This document shows positions 43,165 to 50,437 of a stretch of DNA of 50,437 nt, piece by piece. The notes beneath the pieces are model-generated. The model made no database searches, had not been told where the DNA came from, and saw only the letters and a program-made list of their open reading frames with translations. The stretch's first letter is position 1. Each line of letters begins with the position of its first letter. Where the stretch lies: NCBI GenBank assembly GCA_023954355.1, contig JAMLID010000024.1:1-50437 (forward strand), written 5' to 3'. This DNA is from Oligoflexia bacterium. Its GTDB lineage: Bacteria > Bdellovibrionota > UBA1018 > CAIPTA01. A program made the translations under genes and the position numbers.

Positions 43165-45438
43165 ATGTATTTTAGTTTTAAAAGCAAAGCCTCGACTTCA
43201 TATAAAAAGAGAATTCTAAAAGATCAAACCGGCCAAGCTTCGTTATTCATGGCTTTATTTGCCACTACCATGATTCTACTTTTCGCCTTCACTACGAACA
43301 TAGGAATGCTTGTACATGCAAAAATAAATTTACAAAATGCTGCTGATTCTGCTGCCTATGCAGGGGCCGCTGTACAAGCTAGACAACTAACCGCTGCTGC
43401 TTATCTCAACTGGGAAATGAGACGGGCTGTAAAAGAGTTTTTATACTACTATATGATTCGCTCTCAATATGCAGCTATGCCTTGTTTTCCCACGACGGTT
43501 ACTGGGCAGATCATTGGTCCTTGTGCTAGTGCCTTTGGTACACCAAGTGGCGACGCTAGACACCACTTTGAATTTAAAGATCCAAGAGAAACAATTAACG
43601 AAACAAATGGGCCTTTTATTCCTACGGTTTGTATCATCTTCGATCCAAACAACAATTACTGCCAAAAGGCAGGGGTTCCTGGTATTCCAGAATTCCAAGG
43701 TAGCGGCTCTTTCGGTGTGGCCGACCCTATCGTTGCGGCGGTAAAAAACGCTACAAACCAAATTATTGACAGAAAAATTCAAGACTGCTTGGGTAGAACT
43801 GATATCAACAGACAATTTTTAATTGCTTGGTTATTTAATCTAGATCCAAACCCTATCTTACTCACAGTCGGTAATGATAGCGCTGACCCCTTTCCCTTTA
43901 CACCAGGATTAGAACGCGTAGGTGTTTTACCTAGGATGGCTATTTTACGAGCAAGAATAGACAATATAGAAGAAGCTTTAAATTTAGATTTATCCATTGA
44001 AGGTTTAGGATCTGTAACCTTAACAGAGTCCGCTATGGGCTCTTTTCGAGGACTTGTAGGCGGCAATAAAACTCTAGATTATTTTGAACGCCCTATTCAA
44101 GCCTATTTAAGTGCCAAGAACAACCTCCCCTCTGTAGATAAGGACAATGGAATTTTTTCTGAAGTAGAGCTCACTGAATTACTTCCAAATAGAGGTGGGG
44201 CTGCCCAAAATCCTAATTTAAAAAATCCACCAACCCTTGTTAAGTTTAACAATATTTATACCCGTGCCTCATTCGCCAATTCAAGATTCGAAACAAGACC
44301 TGGCAGCGGACTAGATAGAGGAAACTGTTTTCAAGTAAGAGAAATTAGAACCATTCCTAGATTCCCTTTTGGTATCACTAAAGACCCAAACGTTCTCACC
44401 TACTATGCAGTTCGATTACAAGCGAAGACACGACTTTTATTTTCTCCCTTCGGTGGTAATGGAATTGTGACTTTGTCAGCCTACTCTGCAGCTAAACCCT
44501 TTGGCAGCCGCATAGGAAAAGACTTAGACCCAACACCAAGCAGCGATTTTAAGCCTATGCTCGTTGCTAGAGGTAAGCTAGTACAAGGAGACTCATTGGC
44601 CTCGAGTGCATTTGCGAATCGTTTTCCCAACGTCTTAGTAAGTAGCGACGACTATGATGCTGAAGTCGCAGGTTTTGCAAGAAATGGACACCTTGGGTAT
44701 ATCCGTGGAGCCATGACTTCTTATAATCGCGCCGATTACGGCCCCCGTCTTGCTGGTGCATATGCCCCCTGGGAAATTGGTTACTATACCGTTCCAGCTA
44801 ACTTTCAAACACCTGACGCAATGGGTCTTTTTGAAGATAACCCAACTTATTATGGAAAATACTATACCCAGAGCGCTGGAATCTTTCCTGTAAATGGAAG
44901 TATTAGTAACGATTTAAGCTTCTTACGAGATCGCGTATATCAAAACTTAGTTGGGAGTATTGCCGATGAACTCACCCTTAGAGGTCAATTTCAGGCTTTT
45001 CTAGATGCTGTTTTAAGTGATGCGAGTTGGGCAAATCTTTTCAATTATATGGATAGTACAGATCAAGTACGAAACCACTACATACCAGATCCGCTCTTGA
45101 ATGATGAGCCCGACCTTCGTCAATACGCAAAACTTTATGGATCACGCTATACCGTTGCCGGTATGGATCAAGACCAACGTAGACAAATGACCTCTTGGAA
45201 TAATCAAAAAACAGCTGCTGATACAGCCCTAGGAATTCAGCCAGAATCAGAGCTTGGCCTTGATATTGGCCGCAGCGGATACTCGGTTCGCTTCATTTCA
45301 TTCGACAGCCTACGCACTGGTGGAAGAACCACAAATGACCCTGAGATAGGCGTAGACTGGACAAATCCCTTTGATCGGCTAGATGCCGGTGCTGCCGGGC
45401 CAAGAATTCTTGACGATATCTCAAAACTAAAGCACTAA
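43165..45438 (+). CDS. TadG-like pilus-associated protein
   Basis: 757 residues. After a basic stretch (residues 1-25) comes a single hydrophobic helix in GQASLFMALFATTMILLFAF and the following NLQNAADSAAYAGA, the N-terminal signature of TadG/TadE-type proteins (prepilin-like anchor, large exported domain). The remaining 650 residues carry no recognised domain and few Cys, and should be periplasmic or surface. ATG 43165 is 9 bp after truB with no Shine-Dalgarno. No other tad/flp gene is in the window. Sits oddly between truB and rpsT genes. Confidence 0.75.
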   Translation: MYFSFKSKASTSYKKRILKDQTGQASLFMALFATTMILLFAFTTNIGMLVHAKINLQNAADSAAYAGAAVQARQLTAAAYLNWEMRRAVKEFLYYYMIRSQYAAMPCFPTTVTGQIIGPCASAFGTPSGDARHHFEFKDPRETINETNGPFIPTVCIIFDPNNNYCQKAGVPGIPEFQGSGSFGVADPIVAAVKNATNQIIDRKIQDCLGRTDINRQFLIAWLFNLDPNPILLTVGNDSADPFPFTPGLERVGVLPRMAILRARIDNIEEALNLDLSIEGLGSVTLTESAMGSFRGLVGGNKTLDYFERPIQAYLSAKNNLPSVDKDNGIFSEVELTELLPNRGGAAQNPNLKNPPTLVKFNNIYTRASFANSRFETRPGSGLDRGNCFQVREIRTIPRFPFGITKDPNVLTYYAVRLQAKTRLLFSPFGGNGIVTLSAYSAAKPFGSRIGKDLDPTPSSDFKPMLVARGKLVQGDSLASSAFANRFPNVLVSSDDYDAEVAGFARNGHLGYIRGAMTSYNRADYGPRLAGAYAPWEIGYYTVPANFQTPDAMGLFEDNPTYYGKYYTQSAGIFPVNGSISNDLSFLRDRVYQNLVGSIADELTLRGQFQAFLDAVLSDASWANLFNYMDSTDQVRNHYIPDPLLNDEPDLRQYAKLYGSRYTVAGMDQDQRRQMTSWNNQKTAADTALGIQPESELGLDIGRSGYSVRFISFDSLRTGGRTTNDPEIGVDWTNPFDRLDAGAAGPRILDDISKLKH

Positions 45439-45513
45439 CCCTTGAAAATTCGCCCTCTTCATGGGAAGAATAGGGCAGTTTTGCAAAACTTAATACATTT
45501 TAGGAGTTCATTC

Positions 45514-45969
45514 ATGGCAAAGAAAAAAACCAAGAAGGCCGCAAAAAAAGCAACAAAGAAAGCTGCTCCAAAAAAGACAGCGAAAAAAGCGACTAAAAAA
45601 GCCGCTAAAAAAACAGCAAAAAAAGCTGCTCCGAAAAAGACAGCAAAAAAAGCGACTAAAAAAGCTGCTCCAAAAAAGACAGCGAAAAAAGCCGCTCCTA
45701 AAAAAGCTGCAAAAAAAGCGTCTCCTAAGACTTCAGCTAAACCAAAACTAGATGCAGTGGTACCAGCAGTAGCAAGTGCTTCTATTTTTAGAGCAGAAGA
45801 AACTGTTTTGGACAGATCTAAGTCTCCAGGTGCTTTTGGTAGAGAAGCTGATGACGAACTAGATGATTCAGACGAAGAAATGGAAAGCTGGGAAGAGTAT
45901 AACGAGGACGACTCAGAAGAAGATCAAGATGATCCTTGGAGTACCTCAAGCTTTGGTAGTGAGGAATAA
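45514..45969 (+). CDS. KKAA-repeat basic protein with acidic tail (histone H1-like)
   Basis: 151 residues from ATG 45514 (TAGGAG 7 nt upstream). Residues 2-75 are almost only Lys, Ala, Thr and Pro, in repeats such as KKTAKKATKKAA and APKKTAKKA, like histone H1 tails and AlgP/HctB-type bacterial proteins that bind DNA or RNA. The tail from about residue 100 is strongly acidic (DDELDDSDEEMES, EEDQDD). Opposite charges suggest self-masking or a nucleic-acid chaperone role (inference). It lies 3 bp before rpsT and is surely cotranscribed with it. Confidence 0.8.
   Translation: MAKKKTKKAAKKATKKAAPKKTAKKATKKAAKKTAKKAAPKKTAKKATKKAAPKKTAKKAAPKKAAKKASPKTSAKPKLDAVVPAVASASIFRAEETVLDRSKSPGAFGREADDELDDSDEEMESWEEYNEDDSEEDQDDPWSTSSFGSEE
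45550..45720 (+). repeat. Tandem-like degenerate DNA repeats inside the KKAA gene
   Basis: Units resembling GCTGCTCC-AAAAAAGACAGC and GCGACTAAAAAAGC recur several times at nearly identical sequence, so both DNA and protein are repetitive. Such arrays can change length by slippage. Confidence 0.7.
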
Positions 45970-45972
45970 TTC

Positions 45973-46236
45973 ATGGCAAATGTAAAATCTGCAGAAAAAC
46001 GTAATAGACAAAATATTAAGAGAAGAGCACGTAACAATGCTGTACGCACAAGTATTCGTACAGTAGTTACTGGAGCTAAAGCAGCAATTGCGAAAGACGC
46101 AAAAAATGCTGGCACCGCTGTAGTAAATGCTACTTCAGCAATGGCAAAGGCAGCAATGCGTGGCTACATCCCTAAAAAGAGAATGGCTAGAAAAACATCT
46201 CGTTTACAAAAAGCTTTAAATAAAGCTCTTTCTTAA
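45973..46236 (+). CDS. rpsT: 30S ribosomal protein S20
   Basis: 87 residues. MANVKSAEKRNRQNIKRRARN is the standard S20 N-terminus; the middle is Ala-rich helix and the end is KTSRLQKALNKAL. Binds 16S rRNA near the 5' domain. AGGA precedes ATG 45973. Follows the KKAA gene by 3 bp, and ends at a strong terminator. Confidence 0.96.
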   Translation: MANVKSAEKRNRQNIKRRARNNAVRTSIRTVVTGAKAAIAKDAKNAGTAVVNATSAMAKAAMRGYIPKKRMARKTSRLQKALNKALS

Positions 46237-46260
46237 AACCGCAGATTTTTGCTCTAAAAC

Positions 46261-46297
46261 AAAAAGCGTTTATAGGTCAGACTATAAGCGCTTTTTT
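46261..46297 (+). terminator. Terminator after rpsT (probably bidirectional)
   Basis: Fifteen-bp stem AAAAAGCGTTTATAG (46261-46275) / CTATAAGCGCTTTTT (46282-46296) with one wobble, GTCAGA loop and a T-run; A-run on the other side also suits holA on the minus strand. Confidence 0.92.
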
Positions 46298-46337
46298 ATT
46301 CTCTGTATATTTAGTCATACATGATGAAGCTGGATAT

Positions 46338-47348
46338 TTATTCAAGCCTACTATTGCAAAGCTCACTTACTAAACAATTCAGCTGTAACTCTACTGGCAC
46401 CTTAGACAGCTTCATGTTGAGTTCTGCCTCGGTGATAAGAGATAAATTTTTGTGAACCTTAGAAAATCCCAATCTTTTCGCCGCCGGAAAAATAACTTTC
46501 GCAGCGGATGGATATACTGCCCAGTCTCTAGCGATGTCTTTCTCAGAATGTCCGGCCTCTAAAGCAGCAGAAACGCCCTCTATCCATCGATACTGTTTAG
46601 CAATTAAACCCAGAATTGACCTCGCTTCATTACCTTGACTCAATAACCTCTCTAGCAGATCTAGGGCGAATTTTTGATCTCCCTGTAATAAAGCTCCCGT
46701 AAATTGAAAAATATCATATGGAGAAACTCTGTGACCCACGGCCAAAACATCAGAGAGTTGAATTATATTTCTTGGATACACATAAAGTTTTAAGCGATCG
46801 ATTAGTTGCTTTAACTCAGTCAAAGAAGTGTTTGTCCACTCTTGGATTAGATGCTTTGCTTCATCTTGTACACTCAGTTCTTCAGATTTAATAAATGACT
46901 GAAACCAACTATTCCATTCATACTCACCAACAAGATCTAGCTTAACAAAACCTATATGATCATAAGATTTGGATATCTTAGAAAAAAACTTTAATCGACC
47001 GTCGGCTTTCTCTCCAATAACGATTAAATGATTTCCCTCTTCTGATTCTAATGCTGGTGAAATAGCTTCTAAAACTTTAGTAGTAATTTTCTCACCGTTC
47101 TTTAAGAGAATTATTTTTGATGGATCCCATAGCGAACTACTCATTAATGAATCGATCAATTCGTCAATTTTAACTGCATCTGCATATAAAATTTCAACCG
47201 CAGAACTTTGCTCTTTTTGATACGCTTCAATAAGCTTCTTCAAAAAAAACTCTCGTTTATATGTGTCTTCACCATAGATAAAATAATGCGTTCTTAATTT
47301 ACCTTTTTTAACTTCTTCTTTAAACTTAGTTTCATTTACCGCTGCCAT
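46338..47348 (-). CDS. holA: DNA polymerase III subunit delta
   Basis: 336 residues. THYFIYGEDTYKREFFLKKL opens the AAA+-like clamp-loader domain, SLWDPSKIILLKNGEK and LIVIGEKADGRLKF follow, and the C-terminal helical collar contains KFALDLLERLLSQGNEARSI. Opens the sliding clamp. The ATG overlaps the lptE stop (TAATG, shared A), so the two are coupled. The lptE-holA order is common in proteobacteria. Confidence 0.92.
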   Translation of the reverse strand: MAAVNETKFKEEVKKGKLRTHYFIYGEDTYKREFFLKKLIEAYQKEQSSAVEILYADAVKIDELIDSLMSSSLWDPSKIILLKNGEKITTKVLEAISPALESEEGNHLIVIGEKADGRLKFFSKISKSYDHIGFVKLDLVGEYEWNSWFQSFIKSEELSVQDEAKHLIQEWTNTSLTELKQLIDRLKLYVYPRNIIQLSDVLAVGHRVSPYDIFQFTGALLQGDQKFALDLLERLLSQGNEARSILGLIAKQYRWIEGVSAALEAGHSEKDIARDWAVYPSAAKVIFPAAKRLGFSKVHKNLSLITEAELNMKLSKVPVELQLNCLVSELCNSRLE

Positions 47349-47932
47349 TAAAATACATCCACTAATCGTTGGTAAACACTAGACATCATCTCTGCAGCAA
47401 TAAAGTGAATTGCCAAGCGTTGCTCGCTCTCATTCACTAGAGAAACTGTTGCGCCCTTGTCTCCTACAGCTCTAGAACCAGGATAAATCTTATTCCCACT
47501 TACAGACTGACTAAATAACGCTCGTCCTGATCGATCTGTAACCGTAATACCACAGCTAACAACTGCACTAAATTGTGCTGCTACATCTATAGACTTATCT
47601 GTTGCCCCGCCAATCGCTGTTGAGCTTAAAGAAGACGGTAGGGCATCAGCTTGGGTGATTGTTCCACCCACAACAGCATCTGCCTCGTCTCTATTATTTA
47701 CAATTTCAAAAGCACCCGATCTTTGAATTTCACGAATAAGTGCCGTAGAAAAAAACTGCTCTATTCCCGGTCGATAAGTATCGTTTTTAAAATTTTCTAT
47801 ATATAGTTTTTCAATGCCTAAGCGCTGAAGAGGATTCGTGCGGTTCTGAAATTGGTACCCACAAGAGGTAAATATTATCATTAGCGCAGAACAAAAAATC
47901 CAAAATAAGCGCGGCGCGCCAAAATCTCTCAT
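47348..47932 (-). CDS. lptE: LPS-assembly lipoprotein LptE
   Basis: 194 residues from ATG 47932. Lipoprotein signal ends IFTSC (Cys24) followed by GYQFQNR, the usual LptE mature start. Then IEKLYIENFKNDTYRPGIEQF, IREIQRSG, DAVVGGTIT, the alpha/beta pattern of LptE, the plug of the LptD outer-membrane translocon. This start is preferred over ATG 47983 because an extended -10 (TGC-TATATA, 47944-47939) lies 6 nt upstream and the signal peptide begins here. It indicates an outer membrane with LPS. Divergent from the DciA-family gene. Confidence 0.88.
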   Translation of the reverse strand: MRDFGAPRLFWIFCSALMIIFTSCGYQFQNRTNPLQRLGIEKLYIENFKNDTYRPGIEQFFSTALIREIQRSGAFEIVNNRDEADAVVGGTITQADALPSSLSSTAIGGATDKSIDVAAQFSAVVSCGITVTDRSGRALFSQSVSGNKIYPGSRAVGDKGATVSLVNESEQRLAIHFIAAEMMSSVYQRLVDVF

Positions 47933-47938
47933 TCCTTG

Positions 47939-47971
47939 TATATAGCATGAATCCACGGGTTCTGGTACAAC
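47939..47971. promoter_or_regulatory. Face-to-face extended -10 promoters for lptE and the DciA-family gene
   Basis: Minus strand TGC-TATATA (hexamer 47944-47939) for lptE and plus strand TGG-TACAAC (hexamer 47966-47971) for the DciA gene, within a 49-bp gap. Each ends 6-10 nt before its start codon. -35 boxes are weak. Confidence 0.4.
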
Positions 47972-47981
47972 ACAGACAATC

Positions 47982-48296
47982 ATGGAAAAGCATAAAAAGA
48001 CTCAAGAACCTGAAAGAATTGGTGGCTGGATTAGCGATTTCTTGGATCAGTTAATGCCTGCTCATCTGAGGGAAGAAGCAAAGGTTTTTCGTGCCTGGGT
48101 AAAAGCAGTTGGCCCAGAAATTACTAAAAATACAAAACCCCTAAACTTCAAAAGAGGCACCCTTTACGTAGCAACAAGGCACTCCACCTGGTCTTTAGAA
48201 CTAAGCAGCAAAAGAGCACGAATTATAGAAAAATTAAATTCAGAAATAGGATCACCGCTGGTTAACGAAATTCACTTTAAGGTTGGTACAATTTAA
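47982..48296 (+). CDS. DUF721/DciA-family protein
   Basis: 104 residues with IGGWISDFLDQLMPAHLREE, FRAWVKAVGPEITKNTKPLNFKRGTLYVAT and TWSLELSSKRARIIEKLN, the DUF721 pattern (KH-like fold). DciA proteins load the replicative helicase DnaB in bacteria lacking DnaC. No Shine-Dalgarno before ATG 47982; TACAAC ends 10 nt upstream. It neighbours holA, another replication gene, across the divergent lptE. Family call good, loader role by family. Confidence 0.82.
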   Translation: MEKHKKTQEPERIGGWISDFLDQLMPAHLREEAKVFRAWVKAVGPEITKNTKPLNFKRGTLYVATRHSTWSLELSSKRARIIEKLNSEIGSPLVNEIHFKVGTI

Positions 48297-48323
48297 CTCT
48301 TAAACGTCTAGCTGCAGAGACAA

Positions 48324-49502
48324 TCATATTCCCCAAGGGCGCACTACTAAACCAAGCGCCGGTTTTGGAACAAACCTCGTAGATTTTCTTGGCATAATCT
48401 CTCTAGCCCTAGCCACTGCACATACAGCCTCTGTAGAAGCCGCCGGTAAGAAAAATGCGGCATCTGCGTGGTCTGTTGCTAATTCTTCAAGAGCCAGTGA
48501 TGGCTCACTTGTTGGATTCAAGCGAATTTCAGAGATAGGCTCTAACATTTTTTCTAAGCGGTAAGCTGATATAGAATCTAAATGATCACTAGAGTTTTTT
48601 ACTTTCGGCAAATCAAATACTGTTGGTGTTTGGTCATAGGCATGAAGCACAACCATTCTTCCATTAGCTTCGTCTGATCGAATAAAAGATTCTATAGACT
48701 CAATATTCTTTGCTAAATTTTTAACTTTTTTTGCACCTATTTGTAATAATCCATCATATAGGCGCTCTGGAATTCCCCAGGCAGGATATGAGAGTGTCCT
48801 ATGAATAGGGTAAATTTTCAGGTCTTCCGTTTGCATAGAAGAAATGCAAGTTAAGATTCTTCCATCACTCATCCCATTTTTTGTATTTATTTTTGCGGCA
48901 GCTAAGCGGTGATGTCCATCAAGTAAAAATAACTCCGTTTGCTGGAAAAATTTCTTCACTTCATTGATTTGCTCCTTATCGTAAAGAGCACTCATCGAAA
49001 ATCTCGACCCATCCTCTAGTGTACAAGAGACTATTGAATTGTTTCTTTCGTGCAAGTCTCTAATGTGACTTCTGAACACAGAACTCTTTTCTGAACCTAA
49101 TCCAACAAAGATTGGGGCTAAATCTGCTTCACATGCTTCAGCACCTTGCCTTGCTCGCTCTACTCCATCTGCCTGAGTATTTTCATGAGTTAATAGAGCT
49201 TCATCATATACAGACAAACTACAATAGAGTGCAAAACGATTAATCTGCCCCAAGGTCGTCTCTTGAGTATGATTTAGTAGGTAAATTCCAGCTTTGTCAG
49301 ATAACTCAAATACCTCGTTAGAGATCCATGTTTGCCAGCGATCTCGCTTTTCTTCCATTTTACCTACTAGTAGGTTTTTAAATGAATAAGAAGAATCATT
49401 ATTACTAAATAACTGATGGGCAGAATCTAAATCTTGAACTAGTACTTGATTTATATTTTCTCTAATTTTTTTGTTATAAATAGCAGCTTTAATTGGTTCC
49501 AT
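48324..49502 (-). CDS. DUF1015 family protein
   Basis: 392 residues. The signature LFLLDGHHRLAAA (DGHHR) together with DLKIYPIHRTL and an N-terminal DSAHQLFSNND...SFKNLLVGK region matches DUF1015, a widespread family of unknown function often found near serine/phosphoserine metabolism in other bacteria; no such genes are here. Cytoplasmic, no signal peptide. It starts 11 bp after the TPR gene, so probably cotranscribed with it. Confidence 0.82.
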   Translation of the reverse strand: MEPIKAAIYNKKIRENINQVLVQDLDSAHQLFSNNDSSYSFKNLLVGKMEEKRDRWQTWISNEVFELSDKAGIYLLNHTQETTLGQINRFALYCSLSVYDEALLTHENTQADGVERARQGAEACEADLAPIFVGLGSEKSSVFRSHIRDLHERNNSIVSCTLEDGSRFSMSALYDKEQINEVKKFFQQTELFLLDGHHRLAAAKINTKNGMSDGRILTCISSMQTEDLKIYPIHRTLSYPAWGIPERLYDGLLQIGAKKVKNLAKNIESIESFIRSDEANGRMVVLHAYDQTPTVFDLPKVKNSSDHLDSISAYRLEKMLEPISEIRLNPTSEPSLALEELATDHADAAFFLPAASTEAVCAVARAREIMPRKSTRFVPKPALGLVVRPWGI

Positions 49503-49513
49503 ATTTCACTCGA

Positions 49514-50437
49514 CTAAAATGGCAGTAAAGATTCAATGGTTTTACTAAATTTAAACGCACCATCTCTTCTTGCTAATCCTCTCAAGGCAACTATATCGGT
49601 TTCTGATTTTCTCAAAGCTTCGTTATATTTTTCTTTTGAGGTCGCGTATTGCTTCATGCGAGAAAAAACATCTCCTAAGTGAGAGTATCCTTCTGAACGA
49701 TTAGGATATGTATCCGTAATATTCATAAAAGCATTTTTCGCTAACTCTAAGTGCCCTACTTTTAAAAAAGCTTTTCCCAACATGAGATTTACTGCAAAAC
49801 TCGTTTTAGCTCCCGGTAACTCTTTTAGTAAATCTGTCATATCTTCAATTTGCCCTTCTTTCCACCTTTGGTAGCCAATAGCTTTGATCACATGAATATC
49901 ACCGGGCGATGCACCGATTGCTCCCTCTAGAATTTTTCTAGCTTCTCCTACTCTATCTTGCAAACAAGAAAGGATTGCATCTACCGCCATGACTAGAGAT
50001 GAGGGCTTTCCGCCGACAATACCTCCAGGAACATTGAGTTCTCTGATTTGCGCACGTGCGTATGAATAAAAATCATCGTCATTCATTACATTATAATTTC
50101 GCACTCTTGCTGGCGGATCTAAATCTGGGGCTAAGTCTATAAATGTTTTAAAATCACTTTCACTATTTCTAAGGCCAGCTTTTCTAAATTTAAAAATAGC
50201 CAAGGCCAAGTGTGCTTTATCAAAAGCAGGATCAGCAGATAGTGCACGAGAATAAAATGACTCTACAGAACTATCTTGTCCTTTTGAAATTTGGTCTTTT
50301 GTCCAGCCCAATAGAAATAGTGATCTTGCGTATAACCAGTCTTCTTTAGACAAGCGAGTAACTAAACTCAAAAGAATAGGAACAGCTCTAGTATGCTCAT
50401 TAGAGCGAACTAAACTAAGTGCCAGATTGTAGCGAAA
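49514..50437 (-). CDS. TPR-repeat protein, 5' end outside the window
   Basis: At least 307 residues; the frame stays open to the right edge, reading RYNLALSLVRSNEHTRAVPIL upstream of the first in-window TTG, so that TTG is not the real start. Several tetratricopeptide repeats are visible (FYSRALSADPAFDKAHLALA, LMLGKAFLKVGHLELAKNAF, GYSHLGDVFSRMKQYATSKE). No catalytic domain in the visible part. Likely a scaffold for protein contacts; upstream of the DUF1015 gene. Confidence 0.8.
   Translation of the reverse strand, partial: FRYNLALSLVRSNEHTRAVPILLSLVTRLSKEDWLYARSLFLLGWTKDQISKGQDSSVESFYSRALSADPAFDKAHLALAIFKFRKAGLRNSESDFKTFIDLAPDLDPPARVRNYNVMNDDDFYSYARAQIRELNVPGGIVGGKPSSLVMAVDAILSCLQDRVGEARKILEGAIGASPGDIHVIKAIGYQRWKEGQIEDMTDLLKELPGAKTSFAVNLMLGKAFLKVGHLELAKNAFMNITDTYPNRSEGYSHLGDVFSRMKQYATSKEKYNEALRKSETDIVALRGLARRDGAFKFSKTIESLLPF

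Noticed and set aside
1..50437. CRISPR arrays, integrases, toxin-antitoxin or defence islands
   Set aside because: No regularly spaced repeats, integrase or known defence genes; the only repeats are those listed.

Overview
This is an AT-rich, densely packed bacterial chromosome segment with housekeeping and accessory genes on both strands. I see no IS transposase, prophage, CRISPR array, rRNA or tRNA. The likely host is a Gram-negative bacterium of the Bdellovibrionota (Bdellovibrio-like) or a close former 'delta-proteobacterial' lineage. This is inferred from an LptE outer-membrane gene, many exported metallopeptidases and lipoproteins, an HD-GYP protein whose GYP tyrosine is Phe, a TadG-like protein, a LemA/TPM operon and SET-domain and KKAA-repeat proteins. 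No single marker gene proves it.

Layout. 0-3.7 kb: two consecutive exported zinc peptidases. 3.7-8.6 kb: a very AT-rich cell-surface/lipid cassette (fatty-acid hydroxylase-like, OpgC-like acyltransferase, NodB-type deacetylase, then GT2 and alpha/beta-hydrolase on the other strand). The hydroxylase has an apparent frameshift at a T9 tract. 8.6-17.6 kb: L,D-transpeptidase-like lipoprotein, LysR regulator, ribosome-hibernation factor, polysaccharide lyase, LemA-TPM-TPM operon, RumA-type rRNA methyltransferase, small exported Cys-rich protein, SET-domain protein and RluA-type pseudouridine synthase. 17.6-20.3 kb: a two-gene signalling unit, PP2C phosphatase fused to a cyclic-nucleotide-binding domain followed by a pseudo-receiver/HD-GYP protein. 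20.4-28.8 kb: metzincin lipoprotein, EI24 membrane protein, THUMP methyltransferase, an acyl-activating/ACP/PlsC fusion, a methyltransferase-like protein and a Tat-exported intradiol dioxygenase. 28.9-36.7 kb: TGS-less ThrS, a lone RND permease, an HD phosphohydrolase, a 21-bp inverted-repeat element and a matrixin-like lipoprotein. 37.0-46.3 kb: rimP-nusA-infB-rbfA-truB followed by a TadG-like gene, a KKAA-repeat protein and rpsT. 46.3-50.4 kb: lptE-holA, divergent DciA-family gene, DUF1015 gene and a TPR gene cut by the window edge.

How it fits together. The core is translation and RNA maturation (rimP, nusA, infB, rbfA, truB, rpsT, thrS, three RNA-modifying enzymes, HPF). It is interleaved with envelope functions (LptE, L,D-transpeptidase, RND, EI24, LemA/TPM) and exported hydrolases (four zinc peptidases, one polysaccharide lyase). 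A recurring feature is a -10-like hexamer only 6-11 nt before a start codon that lacks a Shine-Dalgarno sequence, which suggests many near-leaderless mRNAs. Start codons below were chosen from ribosome-binding sites, signal peptides and such promoters, so several proteins are shorter than the longest open frame.
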